A stretch of DNA of 64,000 bases, from contig NW_027196399.1 in NCBI RefSeq assembly GCF_038502225.1, positions 1-64,000 of the forward strand, in the 5' to 3' direction. The DNA comes from Cherax quadricarinatus (Eukaryota > Arthropoda > Malacostraca > Decapoda > Parastacidae). Under the pieces are notes generated by a model. That model had not been told where the DNA came from and made no database searches. It saw only the letters and a list, made by a program, of their open reading frames with translations. Made by a program: the position numbers and the translations under genes. This document shows, piece after piece, positions 10,662 through 19,769 of the stretch (position 1 is the stretch's first letter; every line of letters starts with the position of its first letter).

Positions 10662-12028
10662 GTATTATTATTATTATAATCAAGGGGGAAGCGCTAAACC
10701 CAGAGGATTATACAGCGCCTAGGGGGGGTTTGTGGAAGGCATTCAGGCTTAATTCGGGGATTATTATTATAATCAAGGGGGAAGCGCTAAACCCGGAGGA
10801 TTATTATAATCAAGGGGGAAGCGCTAAACCCAGAGGATTATACATTATTATTATAATCAAGGGGGAAGCGCTAAACCCGGAGGATTATACAGCGCCTGGG
10901 GGGGGGATGTGGAAGGCATTCAGGCTTAATTCGGGGAACTGGAGCACAGATCCAATTCCCTAAATCAAGAGCCCCTCACCAACATCAAGGAACCTTCCTT
11001 GAGGGGAGAGGATTATACAGCGCCTGGGGGGGGGGGATGTGGAAGGCATTCAGGCTTAATTCGGGGAACTGGAGCACAGATCCAATTCCCTAAATCAAGA
11101 GCCCCTCACCAACAAGGAACCTTCCTTGAGGGGTAAACCCGGAGGATTATAAAGCGCCTGGGGGGGGGGGATGTGGAAGGCATTCAGGCTTAATTCGGGG
11201 ACCCCTCAAGGAAGGTTCCTTGATGTTGGTGAGGGGCTCTTGATTTAGGGAATTGGATCTGAGCTCCAGTTCCCCGAATTAAGCCTGAATGCCTTCCACA
11301 TCCCCCCCCCCAGGCGCTGTATAATCCTCCGGGTTTAGCGCTTCCCCCTTGATTATAATAATAATAATTAATTCGGGGAACTGGAGCACAGATCCAATTC
11401 CCTAAATCAAGAGCCCCTCACCAACATCAAGGAAACTTCCTTGAGGGGTAAACCCGGAGGATTATACAGCGCCTGGGGGGGGGGATGTGGAAGGCATTCA
11501 GGCTTAATTCGGGGAACTGGAGCACAGATCCAATTCCCTAAATCAAGAGCCCCTCACCAACAAGGAACCTTCCTTGAGGGGTAAACCCGGAGGATTATAC
11601 AGCGCCTGGGGGGGGGGATGTGGAAGGCATTCAGGCTTAATTCGGGGACCCCTCAAGGAAGGTTCCTTGATGTTGGTGAGGGGCTCTTGATTTAGGGAAT
11701 TGGATCTGTGCTCCAGTTCCCCGAATTAATTATTATTATTATTATAATCAAGGGGGAAGCGCTAAACCCTTAGGATTATACAGCGCCTGGGGGGGGGATG
11801 TGGAAGGCATTCAGGCTTAATTCGGGGAACTGGAGCTCAGATCCAATTCCCTAAATCAAGAGCCCCTCACCAACATCAAGGAACCTTCCTTGAGGGGTCC
11901 CCGAATTAAGCCTGAATGCCTTCCACATCCCCCCCCCCAGGCGCTGTATAATCCTCCGGGTTTACCCCTCAAGGAAGGTTCCTTGTTGGTGAGGGGCTCT
12001 TGATTTAGGGAATTGAGGGGACTTGAGG
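10662..12028. repeat. Nested and duplicated array of short retroposons
   Basis: At least eight whole or partial copies of the ~165-bp short retroposon, most on the minus strand. They are joined at internal positions and interrupted by plus-strand copies near 11202, 11648 and 11898. Several joints occur in the same words (TAATTCGGGGA, GGATTATAC). One plus-strand copy (11202-11368) is a clean insertion, while others look like later segmental duplication of an already nested unit. The array sits inside CR1-like copy 2. Exact copy number is uncertain because such arrays assemble poorly. Confidence 0.85.
11202..11368 (+). mobile_element. Short retroposon nested in another copy, with TSD
   Basis: A full-length 167-bp element starting CCCCTCAAGGAAGG and ending AATAATAAT. 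It is inserted into a minus-strand copy of the same family with the 11-bp duplication TAATTCGGGGA at 11191-11201 and 11369-11379. Confidence 0.9.
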
Positions 12029-12167
12029 GGCTTGTTTAAGTAGGGGCCCAATACTGGACGTTGTTCTCGACTTCGATTTGGCTTAGAAGAAATACTTTGG
12101 GTTTCTTTCGATTTCATTTATGGCTTTTAGTCCTTCCCGCGATTCCTGACTCCTATAAGATTCCTTT

Positions 12168-12216
12168 ATTATTATTATAATCAAAAAGAAGCGCTAAGCC
12201 ACAAGGACTATACAGC
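12168..12216 (-). mobile_element. Tail-only micro-insertion of LINE-I type, 49 bp, with 12-bp TSD
   Basis: Flanked by TAAGATTCCTTT at 12156-12167 and 12217-12228. Read on the minus strand it is just GCTGTATAGTCCTTGTGG, TTAGCGCTTC, then TTTTTGATTATAATAATAAT. The loop and stem identify it as the autonomous LINE-I tail rather than the short-retroposon tail. Confidence 0.93.
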
Positions 12217-12263
12217 TAAGATTCCTTTAGCTTAAGTTCGATGCTTGCTATTTCTCAATGTTT

Positions 12264-12352
12264 TAGCACACATCCCAAAATTCTGATATGCCATAGTCCA
12301 TTTTTTCATCATTGCTTCAAACATCAGGTGCCCAGTACCACTGGACATGATT
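12264..12352. repeat. Dispersed repeat, copy 2
   Basis: Shares TTTTAGCACAC and TTCAAACATCAGGTGCCCA with 7262-7400. It begins directly at the truncated 5' edge of CR1-like copy 2. Confidence 0.45.
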
Positions 12353-12513
12353 TTTGGTCCTGCCTTTTGTCTGATATTATACACACAACGAAGCACTAAA
12401 CCCGTAAGTCATGCAGAGCTGCCTTTGGTATTAAGTGCTTTAATAATAACTTTATTTCTACAAGTACATTATTATTATAATCAAAAAGAAGCGCTAAGCC
12501 ACAAGGGCTATAC

Positions 12514-12570
12514 ATTATTATTATTATAATCAAAAAGAAGCGCTAAGCCACAAGGACTATACAGCGCTGC
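12514..12570 (-). other. LINE-I 3' tail hairpin (presumed RT recognition tail)
   Basis: Read on the minus strand: GCGCTGTATAGTCC, loop TTGT, GGCTTAGCGCTTC, then TTTTTGATTATAATAATAAT. The outer stem GCGCT/AGCGC encloses an inner stem. The short retroposon ends in the same architecture. A conserved 3' tail shared by a LINE and its SINE is normally what the LINE reverse transcriptase recognises; that role is inferred. Confidence 0.75.
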
Positions 12571-12716
12571 AGGGCAGGAAGGAAGCGAGGGCATCAGGTG
12601 GCAAAAGGGAGATGGATGAGCAACAGGTTACGGATAACAGCGGGGCAGTGGATGGTGAAAGGGTAAAGGGCAGCAAGAGACTGAACCAGAAAGGGCTGAG
12701 GGGAGTGCGAAAAGTA

Positions 12717-15700
12717 TCAGAGTTTGTGGAGTAAATCAGTCGTTGTCAAGAAGTCAATGAGAGAGTCAGGATTAAAGGAGGGTCCATCAGCAAGAAGGGA
12801 AGGTAAAGAGAGAGTAGGAGAACGAAGACGACGTTGGAGGTAAATTCTGCGTGCTCGTTGATAGAGAGGGCAGTCTAACAGAATGTGGCTAATCGATACT
12901 GGAACTTGACACTGCTCACAGAGAGGAACAGGGTGCCTCTCCATGAGATACCCATGAGTAAGACGAGTGTGGCCAATGCGAAGGCGGGAGAGAGTGGTCT
13001 CCCAACCTCGGCACTGATGACAAGAAGACGGCCAGTAACCTATGCTCGGTTTAATAGAATGAAGTTTGTTACCGAGCAGAGTTGACCAACGTTGTTGCCA
13101 ACGGGTGCGAAGGTGGGTAGCTATTGCAGCAAAATAGTCCAGAAATGGAACACCTCGATAGGAAATTGGTAGGTCATATACTGCTGACCGCGCAGCAGTG
13201 TCTGCCTGTTCATTGCCCTGTACGTCGACATGACCAGGGACCCAACAAAAAACAATATCTTTATGTTTGGTAGAGATACGGCATAGCCAAAGTTGGATAC
13301 GGAGAACTAGGGGATGAGATGTATCAAATTTTCGTATAGCCTGTAGAGCACTAAGGGAGTCTGAGACTACTACAAATGATGACACAGGCATAGATGCGAT
13401 ACGAATAAGTGCTGCAAGAATGGCATACAGTTCAGCAGTAAAAATGCTAGCTGAAGATAGTAAATGCCCTCGTACGACGCTGTCCGGAAACACTGCTGCG
13501 AATCCGACGCCGTCTGAAGACTTAGAGCCATCTGTGTACACAGCGGTGGCATGAGAATGAGAGTGGAAGTGATCAAGAAAAAGAGAGCGGGAAGCCACCG
13601 TAGGCAGTTGAGCTTTCGAGCAAGGGAGTGAGAAAGAACAGACCCGAACAGCTGGAACTTCCCAGGGGGGTAGGGAAAAGTGAGATGCTACATGAACATA
13701 TAAAGGTGGTAACTGAAGGGAAGACAAGAGTGAAAGTAGGCGAAGAGAAAAGGGACGGAGCAAACAGGGGCGGCGAACGAATAAAGAATGTCTACTAATA
13801 TCGGTGACCATTCTATAAATGGAAGGATTGTGTAGATCGTGAGAGCGTACATAGTAACGAAGGCAATGGGCATCACGGCGATCAGACAAGGATGGAACAT
13901 TTGCTTCTGTATAGAGGCTCTCAACAGGGGAAGAGCGAAAAGCACCAAGGCACAAACGTAAGCCTTGGTGATGGATAGAGTTAAGGCTAGAGAGAGTAGC
14001 AGGAGAGGCCGCGGAATAAATCTGGTCACCATAATCGAGTTTCGATAAAACGAGGGCTGAATGTAGGCGAAGCAGAGTTCGACGATCAGCTCCCCAGGAA
14101 AGATGAGCAAGGGTTTTAAGAAGGTTTAGCCGGCTGTGACAAGTTGCCTTCAGAGAGGTAATGTGAGGTTTCCAGGTTAACCGACGGTCAAAGAGAAGGC
14201 CTAGAAACCTGACTGTATCACGTTCGGGGATACGGGAGCCATAGAGATACAAAGGATGATCGGAGATAACAGAGCGTCTAGTGAAAGTAATTTGGTGAGT
14301 TTTGGTACTTGAAAATTTAAACCCATGTGTGGTGGCCCAAGTGGAAACACGGTCGACCGCATGCTGGAGAGAAACTGCAATAAGGTGACAGTCAGCGCCT
14401 GCACAAGCAATAGCGAAGTCATCAACATAGAGTGATGACCAAATATTGGGTGGAAGAACAGAGGCCAAATCATTTATAGCAAGGAGAAAAAGTGTTGTGC
14501 TTAGAACACATCCCTGAGGGACACCTTCAGCTTGGACGAAGTCCGGGGAAAGAACATTATTGACTCGAACACGGAAATGTCTGTCAGTTAAAAAGTTCTT
14601 AAGGAAGGATGGTAGATTGCCTCGGAGGCCTAAGGAATGGGCCTGGGCCAAAATATTATACCTCCAAGTTGTGTCATATGCCTTCTCAAGGTCAAAAAAT
14701 ATGGCAATAACTGAGTGATTATTCGCAAAGGCATTACGAACATACGTATCCAAGCGTAGTAAGGGGTCTATGGTAGAACGACCCTTACGAAAGCCATATT
14801 GACTAGCGGAGAGACTGTTGAGAGTCTCTAAATACCACATTAAACGTCGATTTACGAGGCGTTCCATCACTTTGCAAACTGCACTTGTAAGAGCGATGGG
14901 GCGATAGTGGGAGGCATCATGTCCTGTAGTACCCGGTTTGCGGAAAGGGAGAACAATGGCAGATTTCCACAGCTGGGGAAGAACTCCTTGTGCCCAAATA
15001 AGATTGAAGAGGTGTAAGAGGACTACAAGGGCTGACCGATGTAAATGTTGTAACATACGAATATGAATGTCATCAGGCCCAGCTGCCGATGATCGGCAAG
15101 CTGAGAGCGTTGCCTCCAGTTCTTGAAGTGTAAAAGGCACATTATACTGTTCTTCTCCGAGAGAAGAAAAGTCCAAGGGTACTAACTCTCTGGCAGACTT
15201 TGAGGAAAGAAACGAGGGGCATAGATGGAGCCCTCGGGAAATACGGACCAGATGTGTGCCAAGTTCAATGGCAACGTCGAGAGGGTTTGCTATATCAACA
15301 CCAGTGACCCGTAGAACAGGAGCCGGGTCAGGAGAGTATTTACCACTCAATTTCCTCACTTTTTTCCAGACTGCACTCATAGAAGAAGCAGAGGTGATGG
15401 TGGAAACATAGTCTCGCCAACAAGTGCGTTTAGCTTCACGGATGACACGGCGAGCGATCGCACGCTTCTGCTTAAAATCAACAAGTCTCTCAGCGGTTCT
15501 ATTGTACCGGTACCTGCCCCATGCAGCACGTTTCAAACGTACTGCACGAGCACAAGCAGGAGACCACCAAGGCACGCACTTCTGAGAATGCCTGCCTGAG
15601 GTTTGGGGTATAGAATGAGAAGCCGCGGTATAAACTGATGTCGAGAAGATGTGTAGGAGCTCATCAATGGAGGATGAAGAAGGAACCTCACTAAAAGCAG

Positions 15701-16418
15701 TGAGGTGTGAGTAAAGATCCCAATTTGCCCGATCAAATTGCCAGCGAGGGCTACGGGAAGGTGGTGAATAGGAAGGAGAAGTAAGAATGATCGGAAAATG
15801 ATCGCTGTCATGTAAGTCTGGTAGAACAGACCAGGTGAAGTCTAGTGCAGTGGAGGAAGAGCAGACTGATAGATCGATGCAAGAGAGAGTATGAGTACGA
15901 GGATCAAAATGGGTGGGAGTACCCGTATTTAAAACATGGAGGGGGTGAGAGGCAAGAAAAGCCTCCAACTGAATGCCACGTGAGTCACAATGAGACCCCC
16001 CCCAGAGGAAATGGTGGGCATTAAAATCACCAAGTAACAGAAGTGGTGGTGGTAAGGATGAAACAAGAAAGGCAAAGTCTGGGATAGAAAATGCTCGAGA
16101 AGGAGAGAGATATAAAGAACATATTGTAAACCACTTATTCAAGTGGATACGGGCTGCAGTGTAATGCAGCGAGGTATGGACAAATAGTTGACAGTACGGA
16201 ATATCATTGCGTAGAAGAAGGGCACTTTCATTAAAGGTCCCATCTGAGAAAGGATCCGAAGAATACAATAAATTATAGCCTGAGATAGGTTGGAAAACAG
16301 CCGAGTGTAATTTTGGTTCTTGTAAGCAAGCACCAACAGGGGAAAACCTGGAAAGCAACATCTGAAGCTCACCCCGATTACCCCTGAGGCCGCGGATATT
16401 CCACTGTAAATAGGCCAT
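12717..16418 (-). CDS. LINE-I ORF2: endonuclease / reverse transcriptase / RNase H, 1233 aa, intact
   Basis: The polyprotein nicks target DNA, reverse-transcribes the element RNA from the nick and degrades RNA in the hybrid. Domains: EEP endonuclease about residues 1-215 (MAYLQWNIRG, Glu34 in CLQEPK, GDFNAHH at 130-136, SDHFPI at 205-210). Reverse transcriptase about 425-760 (YRPIALTS, FFDLEKAYD with Asp576, EGVPQGCVLS, LYVDDFAIA with Asp666 and Asp667). RNase H about 955-1080 (YTDGS Asp963, TAELYAI Glu996, VSDSLSAL Asp1020, NEQADTAA Asp1073). The C-terminal knuckle CEQCQVPVSISHILLDC matches those of I-type elements. The start is the ATG 44 nt after the ORF1 stop, as in two-ORF LINEs. No internal stop or missing catalytic residue was seen. 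Confidence 0.95.
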   Translation of the reverse strand: MAYLQWNIRGLRGNRGELQMLLSRFSPVGACLQEPKLHSAVFQPISGYNLLYSSDPFSDGTFNESALLLRNDIPYCQLFVHTSLHYTAARIHLNKWFTICSLYLSPSRAFSIPDFAFLVSSLPPPLLLLGDFNAHHFLWGGSHCDSRGIQLEAFLASHPLHVLNTGTPTHFDPRTHTLSCIDLSVCSSSTALDFTWSVLPDLHDSDHFPIILTSPSYSPPSRSPRWQFDRANWDLYSHLTAFSEVPSSSSIDELLHIFSTSVYTAASHSIPQTSGRHSQKCVPWWSPACARAVRLKRAAWGRYRYNRTAERLVDFKQKRAIARRVIREAKRTCWRDYVSTITSASSMSAVWKKVRKLSGKYSPDPAPVLRVTGVDIANPLDVAIELGTHLVRISRGLHLCPSFLSSKSARELVPLDFSSLGEEQYNVPFTLQELEATLSACRSSAAGPDDIHIRMLQHLHRSALVVLLHLFNLIWAQGVLPQLWKSAIVLPFRKPGTTGHDASHYRPIALTSAVCKVMERLVNRRLMWYLETLNSLSASQYGFRKGRSTIDPLLRLDTYVRNAFANNHSVIAIFFDLEKAYDTTWRYNILAQAHSLGLRGNLPSFLKNFLTDRHFRVRVNNVLSPDFVQAEGVPQGCVLSTTLFLLAINDLASVLPPNIWSSLYVDDFAIACAGADCHLIAVSLQHAVDRVSTWATTHGFKFSSTKTHQITFTRRSVISDHPLYLYGSRIPERDTVRFLGLLFDRRLTWKPHITSLKATCHSRLNLLKTLAHLSWGADRRTLLRLHSALVLSKLDYGDQIYSAASPATLSSLNSIHHQGLRLCLGAFRSSPVESLYTEANVPSLSDRRDAHCLRYYVRSHDLHNPSIYRMVTDISRHSLFVRRPCLLRPFSLRLLSLLSSLQLPPLYVHVASHFSLPPWEVPAVRVCSFSLPCSKAQLPTVASRSLFLDHFHSHSHATAVYTDGSKSSDGVGFAAVFPDSVVRGHLLSSASIFTAELYAILAALIRIASMPVSSFVVVSDSLSALQAIRKFDTSHPLVLRIQLWLCRISTKHKDIVFCWVPGHVDVQGNEQADTAARSAVYDLPISYRGVPFLDYFAAIATHLRTRWQQRWSTLLGNKLHSIKPSIGYWPSSCHQCRGWETTLSRLRIGHTRLTHGYLMERHPVPLCEQCQVPVSISHILLDCPLYQRARRIYLQRRLRSPTLSLPSLLADGPSFNPDSLIDFLTTTDLLHKL

Positions 16419-16462
16419 GATTGGCGATGAAGAAAATATCAGGAATCTGTAGGTAAAGGCAC

Positions 16463-18397
16463 CTACGGACTAGAGGGGTTAGAAAAGTCAACGTGTGGTG
16501 GCATTGGAAGATGTTCAAGTAGCGAAGGAACGGAGCGTTGCGAAGAATGGGGTTGTGAAGATGGAGGAGAGGGAAGAGAAGGAACAGGAAGTGAATCAGT
16601 GTCCATTGAAGGTTTAGTCTCTGCAATATATTCTGAAATGGCTTCAAGTGTTTCTGAATTCAAAGATGTATGGGAAACCATATTGGAGATAGGAGGAGGA
16701 GGGTGAGTAAAGATTGGGACAGTAATGGACTGTACCAAAGTAGAGGGGGAGGGAAAAGTGTAAGGGACTGGAGATGAAGTGTGGGGGGGGACAGAAGAGG
16801 TAGAAACCTGGGAGGTGACAGAAGAGGGAGAAACTTGGGAGGGGACGGGGGTGGAAGGCATAGTACGAGGAGGAGGGTGAATCTCCACACTTGTAATAGA
16901 GCCAGAGAGAGGGGAAGAACTAGGTACAGAGACTGGAAAGGTAACGTGTGGAGGTGGAAGAAGGGAAGGAAGGGGCAAAGAAGATTTGAGCAATGTGGAT
17001 TTTTTGGACTTCTGAGTAGAGGGGCGATTGGTATTAGGTGTCGTACGAGGTCTTGTCGATACTGGGGCTTGTGAGGAAGGACGCGAAGATGTGAGAACAG
17101 ACTGAGTTGTAGTCGGGACGTCAGAGCCAAGGACAGCAAAAGGATTAGATGCCGTAATGGCTATGGGAGGGGTAACAACAGAGGAGGCTGCAGAAGATGG
17201 GACCCCAGAAGTGGGGGGATGTTTGGAAACACGAGAATAAGAAACACGGGGTAGTCTCCCTTGGAGGCGGAGATGAGTAACTGCCATAGCATAAGGGAGA
17301 CCTTCTGCCTCTTTGAGGCAACGGATTTCACGTTCATTTAAGTAGACCTGGCAACGGCGGGAGTACGAAGGGTGAGCTTCATTACAATTAAGGCAAGATG
17401 GAGGTTGACTGCAAGATGTATTAGAATGGTTGTCGGCACCACAGACTGGGCATTCGGCCATAGATCTGCAATATTTCGCTGGGTGACCAAAACGCCAGCA
17501 ATTTCTACATTGTTGCGGTGTAGGTATCACCTTTCGAACTTGTAACCGATGTCCCGCGACATATACAGAGGACGGGAGTTCTCGGCTGTCAAAAGTTAAA
17601 CGAGCCACATTGCAAGGGTAACGTCTCCGCCCCCGGGCAGGAAGGACATAAGTGTCTACTTTGAGGATTGGGAGATCCTGGAGTTCCAGCTGTTCAAAAA
17701 TGTCATTGCCACATGACTGGAAATTCTGTTGGACTATGGTATGGGGCAGAATGACAGTACCACTACAAGAATTGAGAGAAATATGTTTTTCAATAGTGAT
17801 AGGAGTAGTATCGATATTCGAAAGGAGAGAAAGATCATGAGCTTGGGTAGCATTCTGGACAGTGACGATGCGCGTACCGCTCCTGAGAGCGTGAAATGAA
17901 ATATCTCTGCCAACATGACGCAGGAGCGCTTTGGCAATACTATGGTCAGAAAGGTAGGCAGAAGAAGAAGTTGGTCTTAAAGTAAAGAATTTAGTCCATT
18001 GTGTGGTCCGAAACTGAGCGTGGAGAGGGAGTGCTTGACGTGTCGGTCGTTTCCGAGTAGAATGGGAAGGTAACGACGGAGCATCATCAGGAGATTGACG
18101 TTGGCGTTTAGGAGTAGGACCGGAGTTGGTCCGGCATGAAATGGGTGGGCGATTCGAAAATTGCCGTACCGTAGAGGGAGAAGCCGGAAGCATAGTCAAA
18201 GGAGAGCGGAGTTCAGACAAATCGAAGGAGTCAGTCGAAGCCCCGGTACCTGAAGCGGGTGAGGAAACAGCACCAGCAAGAGGTACAGGGGCATCAGGAG
18301 TGTCCGAAGAGTGGTCTAAACACAAGGCAGGGTCAGAATGGGGTGCGGTATCAAGAAGGGGCCCGGGGGTAGTGGTTTCATGGACTAGGGCTGCCAT
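16463..18397 (-). CDS. LINE-I ORF1: gag-like RNA-binding protein with three CCHC knuckles, 644 aa
   Basis: A nucleic-acid-binding protein expected to coat the element RNA. I take the start at MAALVHETTT (18397), although the frame stays open to 18598. The upstream part is a U-rich leader that would encode mostly phenylalanine, and the second copy (20232-26697) has its start at the equivalent place. A Pro/Ser-rich N-terminus is followed by a globular region from about WTKFFTLRP, then three knuckles: CRNCWRFGHPAKYC, CPVCGADNHSNTSC and CLNCNEAHPSYSRRC. The C-terminal third is low-complexity Pro/Ser/Thr. It ends 44 nt before ORF2. The arrangement of a gag domain plus CCHC triplet is standard for I/Jockey-group ORF1. 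Confidence 0.92.
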   Translation of the reverse strand: MAALVHETTTPGPLLDTAPHSDPALCLDHSSDTPDAPVPLAGAVSSPASGTGASTDSFDLSELRSPLTMLPASPSTVRQFSNRPPISCRTNSGPTPKRQRQSPDDAPSLPSHSTRKRPTRQALPLHAQFRTTQWTKFFTLRPTSSSAYLSDHSIAKALLRHVGRDISFHALRSGTRIVTVQNATQAHDLSLLSNIDTTPITIEKHISLNSCSGTVILPHTIVQQNFQSCGNDIFEQLELQDLPILKVDTYVLPARGRRRYPCNVARLTFDSRELPSSVYVAGHRLQVRKVIPTPQQCRNCWRFGHPAKYCRSMAECPVCGADNHSNTSCSQPPSCLNCNEAHPSYSRRCQVYLNEREIRCLKEAEGLPYAMAVTHLRLQGRLPRVSYSRVSKHPPTSGVPSSAASSVVTPPIAITASNPFAVLGSDVPTTTQSVLTSSRPSSQAPVSTRPRTTPNTNRPSTQKSKKSTLLKSSLPLPSLLPPPHVTFPVSVPSSSPLSGSITSVEIHPPPRTMPSTPVPSQVSPSSVTSQVSTSSVPPHTSSPVPYTFPSPSTLVQSITVPIFTHPPPPISNMVSHTSLNSETLEAISEYIAETKPSMDTDSLPVPSLPSPPSSQPHSSQRSVPSLLEHLPMPPHVDFSNPSSP

Positions 18398-18500
18398 GGT
18401 TAGGTTACTCCTTTGCTTTTTGTTTTTAAGAAAAAAAAAGAAAGAAGAAAAGAAAATAAAAACAAAAAAAAGAATAAAAAAAGGGGGGAGCGGGGAGGAA
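18398..18500 (-). other. U-rich leader before LINE-I ORF1
   Basis: In element sense, a ~70-nt pyrimidine tract interrupted by A-runs lies immediately upstream of the ORF1 ATG. The same arrangement is present in copy 2 (about 25985-26055), so it is a shared feature of the element. Function unknown. Confidence 0.6.
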
Positions 18501-19036
18501 TAGTTCCCAGGAGGAATGAAAGGGCCGGAAATCTCCCTCCGCGCCCAAGAGGACTCGACACCGCTAGTAGTGCAGATGCAGCATGGAACCCGTGCCATAC
18601 CCTACCCTTCATGCCAGTAAACCAGCAATCCGGGATAGCAACCTCACATCTGCCGAGCTACCTCGGTGGACAAAAGAGAGGGCGGCCGGATATCCGCCAC
18701 AAAGCATACCTCCTTCAGCCACCACCCCCGGAATCCGAAAGGTGGCTTCCAGAGATACACCCGTCGCCCAAAAGACACCCAAAGCTACTCCGGGATACCG
18801 GAGAGGGATCGGGACATCCCTAGGCAATCCAGATTCCACGGCAAACTACGCCACCGCCAAGAAACCTCAACGGAATGGGATCGACCCCGGTGTCCTTTCC
18901 CCTACCTAGGAACTAGCGCGCCTGTGGGAGAAATCACGAAGGCTAAAAAGAGGAAGGGCAAAAGGGAGGGGTGAGGAGGAGGAGGAGGAATGGAAAAAGG
19001 GGAGGATGGGGAGGATGGGATAGGGGAGGGGAGAAT

Positions 19037-19134
19037 GGGGGGTAATTAGGTTCGGTCTGAGGAAGAAGACCGACAGGGCTAATTCCTCAGACCAAGAGCC
19101 TCTTCACCACGCCAAGGAGCCCCCCTTGAAGAGG
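19037..19134 (-). ncRNA. Candidate HDV-like ribozyme fold at the LINE-I copy 1 5' end
   Basis: Read from 19134 on the minus strand: P1 is CCTCTTC with GAAGAGG. Then come AA, the P2 strand GGGGGG, a two-base P3 (CC/GG) around a 7-nt loop, and the return of P1. A long P4 hairpin follows (TTGGTCTGAGGAA with TTCCTCAGACCGA), then the joining segment CCTAATTA (19050-19043) and the P2 partner CCCCCC (19042-19037). This is the strand order of the HDV double pseudoknot. Activity is not shown; the fold is my inference from covariation with the short retroposon. Confidence 0.5.
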
Positions 19135-19189
19135 AGACGGTCATACAAAGCTGCACTGTAGTTTAAGCTCTACATTTGCAATTTCTATA

Positions 19190-19260
19190 AGATTCCATTA
19201 AATAATAAAACTAAACGCTAAACCCACCAGGGTCATACAGCGCCGAGTTTCCTTTACAAT
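19190..19260 (-). repeat. Hairpin-tail relic
   Basis: An old tail copy. In minus sense: GCGCTGTATGACCC, loop TGGT, GGGTTTAGCGTTTAG, then TTTTATTATTTAA. The inner stem ACCC/GGGT is intact, with bases different from the LINE-I tail. Confidence 0.7.
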
Positions 19261-19374
19261 TTTTTGAGCAATCCGGCAACTTTGTCTACAATAATCAAAA
19301 GCATGCCATATACCTCTCACAGCTTCTGTAATTGCCTATAGCTTCTTTGAGATACATTTTAAACAGGCATTTTT

Positions 19375-19750
19375 ATATTTAGGGGGAAGCACCAAATTCA
19401 TATTACATCCATGGGGAAGCACTAAACCTGTGGGGGTTATTCAGTGCTTCAGGCAAATAGAAAGCATTCAGGCTCTAAGGACCTGGAGCACAGGTCCAAT
19501 TCCTTACAGTCAAGAGCTCCTCACCAGCATCAGTGAAAATCCCATGGGTTAAGGGAAACAGACCTTGTATGCTTCTACATTGATTTTTCTATGAATTTTT
19601 ATGAGCTGGGAGTACTCACAGGGATCACACAGTGACTTGGGAAATGAGAGGTGAATATTTAGGTTCTATCCAAGGAATGGGAAGCACAGATTAAAATTCC
19701 TCAGCTCAGAAATCCTTCACCATCACTAAGAACCTTCCTCCAAGGGAAAT
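19375..19750 (-). repeat. Two old short-retroposon relics
   Basis: The relic at about 19375-19565 keeps, in minus sense, GGTGAGGAGCTCTTGA, GGAATTGGACCTGTGCTCCA and GCCTGAATGC, then a hairpin tail with GCACT/AGTGC as outer stem. The relic at about 19600-19750 keeps GGTGAAGGATTTCTGAG and related words. Both are more diverged than the copies in the 10.7-12.0 kb array. Confidence 0.65.
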
Positions 19751-19769
19751 CTTGGAATGTTGAAATTAT

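Larger units (their letters stand above)
8757..12260 (-). mobile_element. CR1-like LINE, copy 2 (5'-truncated, host to nested insertions)
   Basis: Same family as 425-4788. Starting at the 3' terminus (ACCTGGAGTTTACCTGGAG near 8760), it can be followed through the RT (8792-10057 open for 421 aa, further pieces to 10544) and the EN-RT linker up to about 12260. It is interrupted by short-retroposon insertions at 10336-10390, 10662-12028 and 12168-12216. RT motifs seen: YTDFAKAFDKCDH, STVPQGTVLAPILF and SFAYDTRI. In the last, the catalytic FADD has become FAYD, so the copy is dead by point mutation as well as by disruption. Confidence 0.88.
12468..19134 (-). mobile_element. LINE-I copy 1: full-length I-clade-like retrotransposon with intact ORFs
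   Basis: A minus-strand non-LTR element of about 6.6 kb. The 5' end is at 19134 (first nucleotides CCTCTTC). A G/C-rich structured 5' UTR is followed by ORF1 (18397-16463), a 44-nt spacer, ORF2 (16418-12717), a ~200-nt 3' UTR and the hairpin tail at 12514-12570. A second tail unit (12468-12513) is attached in tandem. Clade: the combination of endonuclease, RT, RNase H and a gag-like ORF1 with three CCHC knuckles is that of I/Nimb-type elements. No target-site duplication was found, so the flanks may be rearranged. Both ORFs are open and all catalytic motifs present; it is the best candidate for an active element in the window. Confidence 0.93.

Noticed and set aside
18398..18598. N-terminal extension of LINE-I ORF1 to 711 aa
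   Set aside because: The extension encodes a phenylalanine-rich low-complexity run from a U-rich leader. The aligned copy 2 starts at the downstream ATG.
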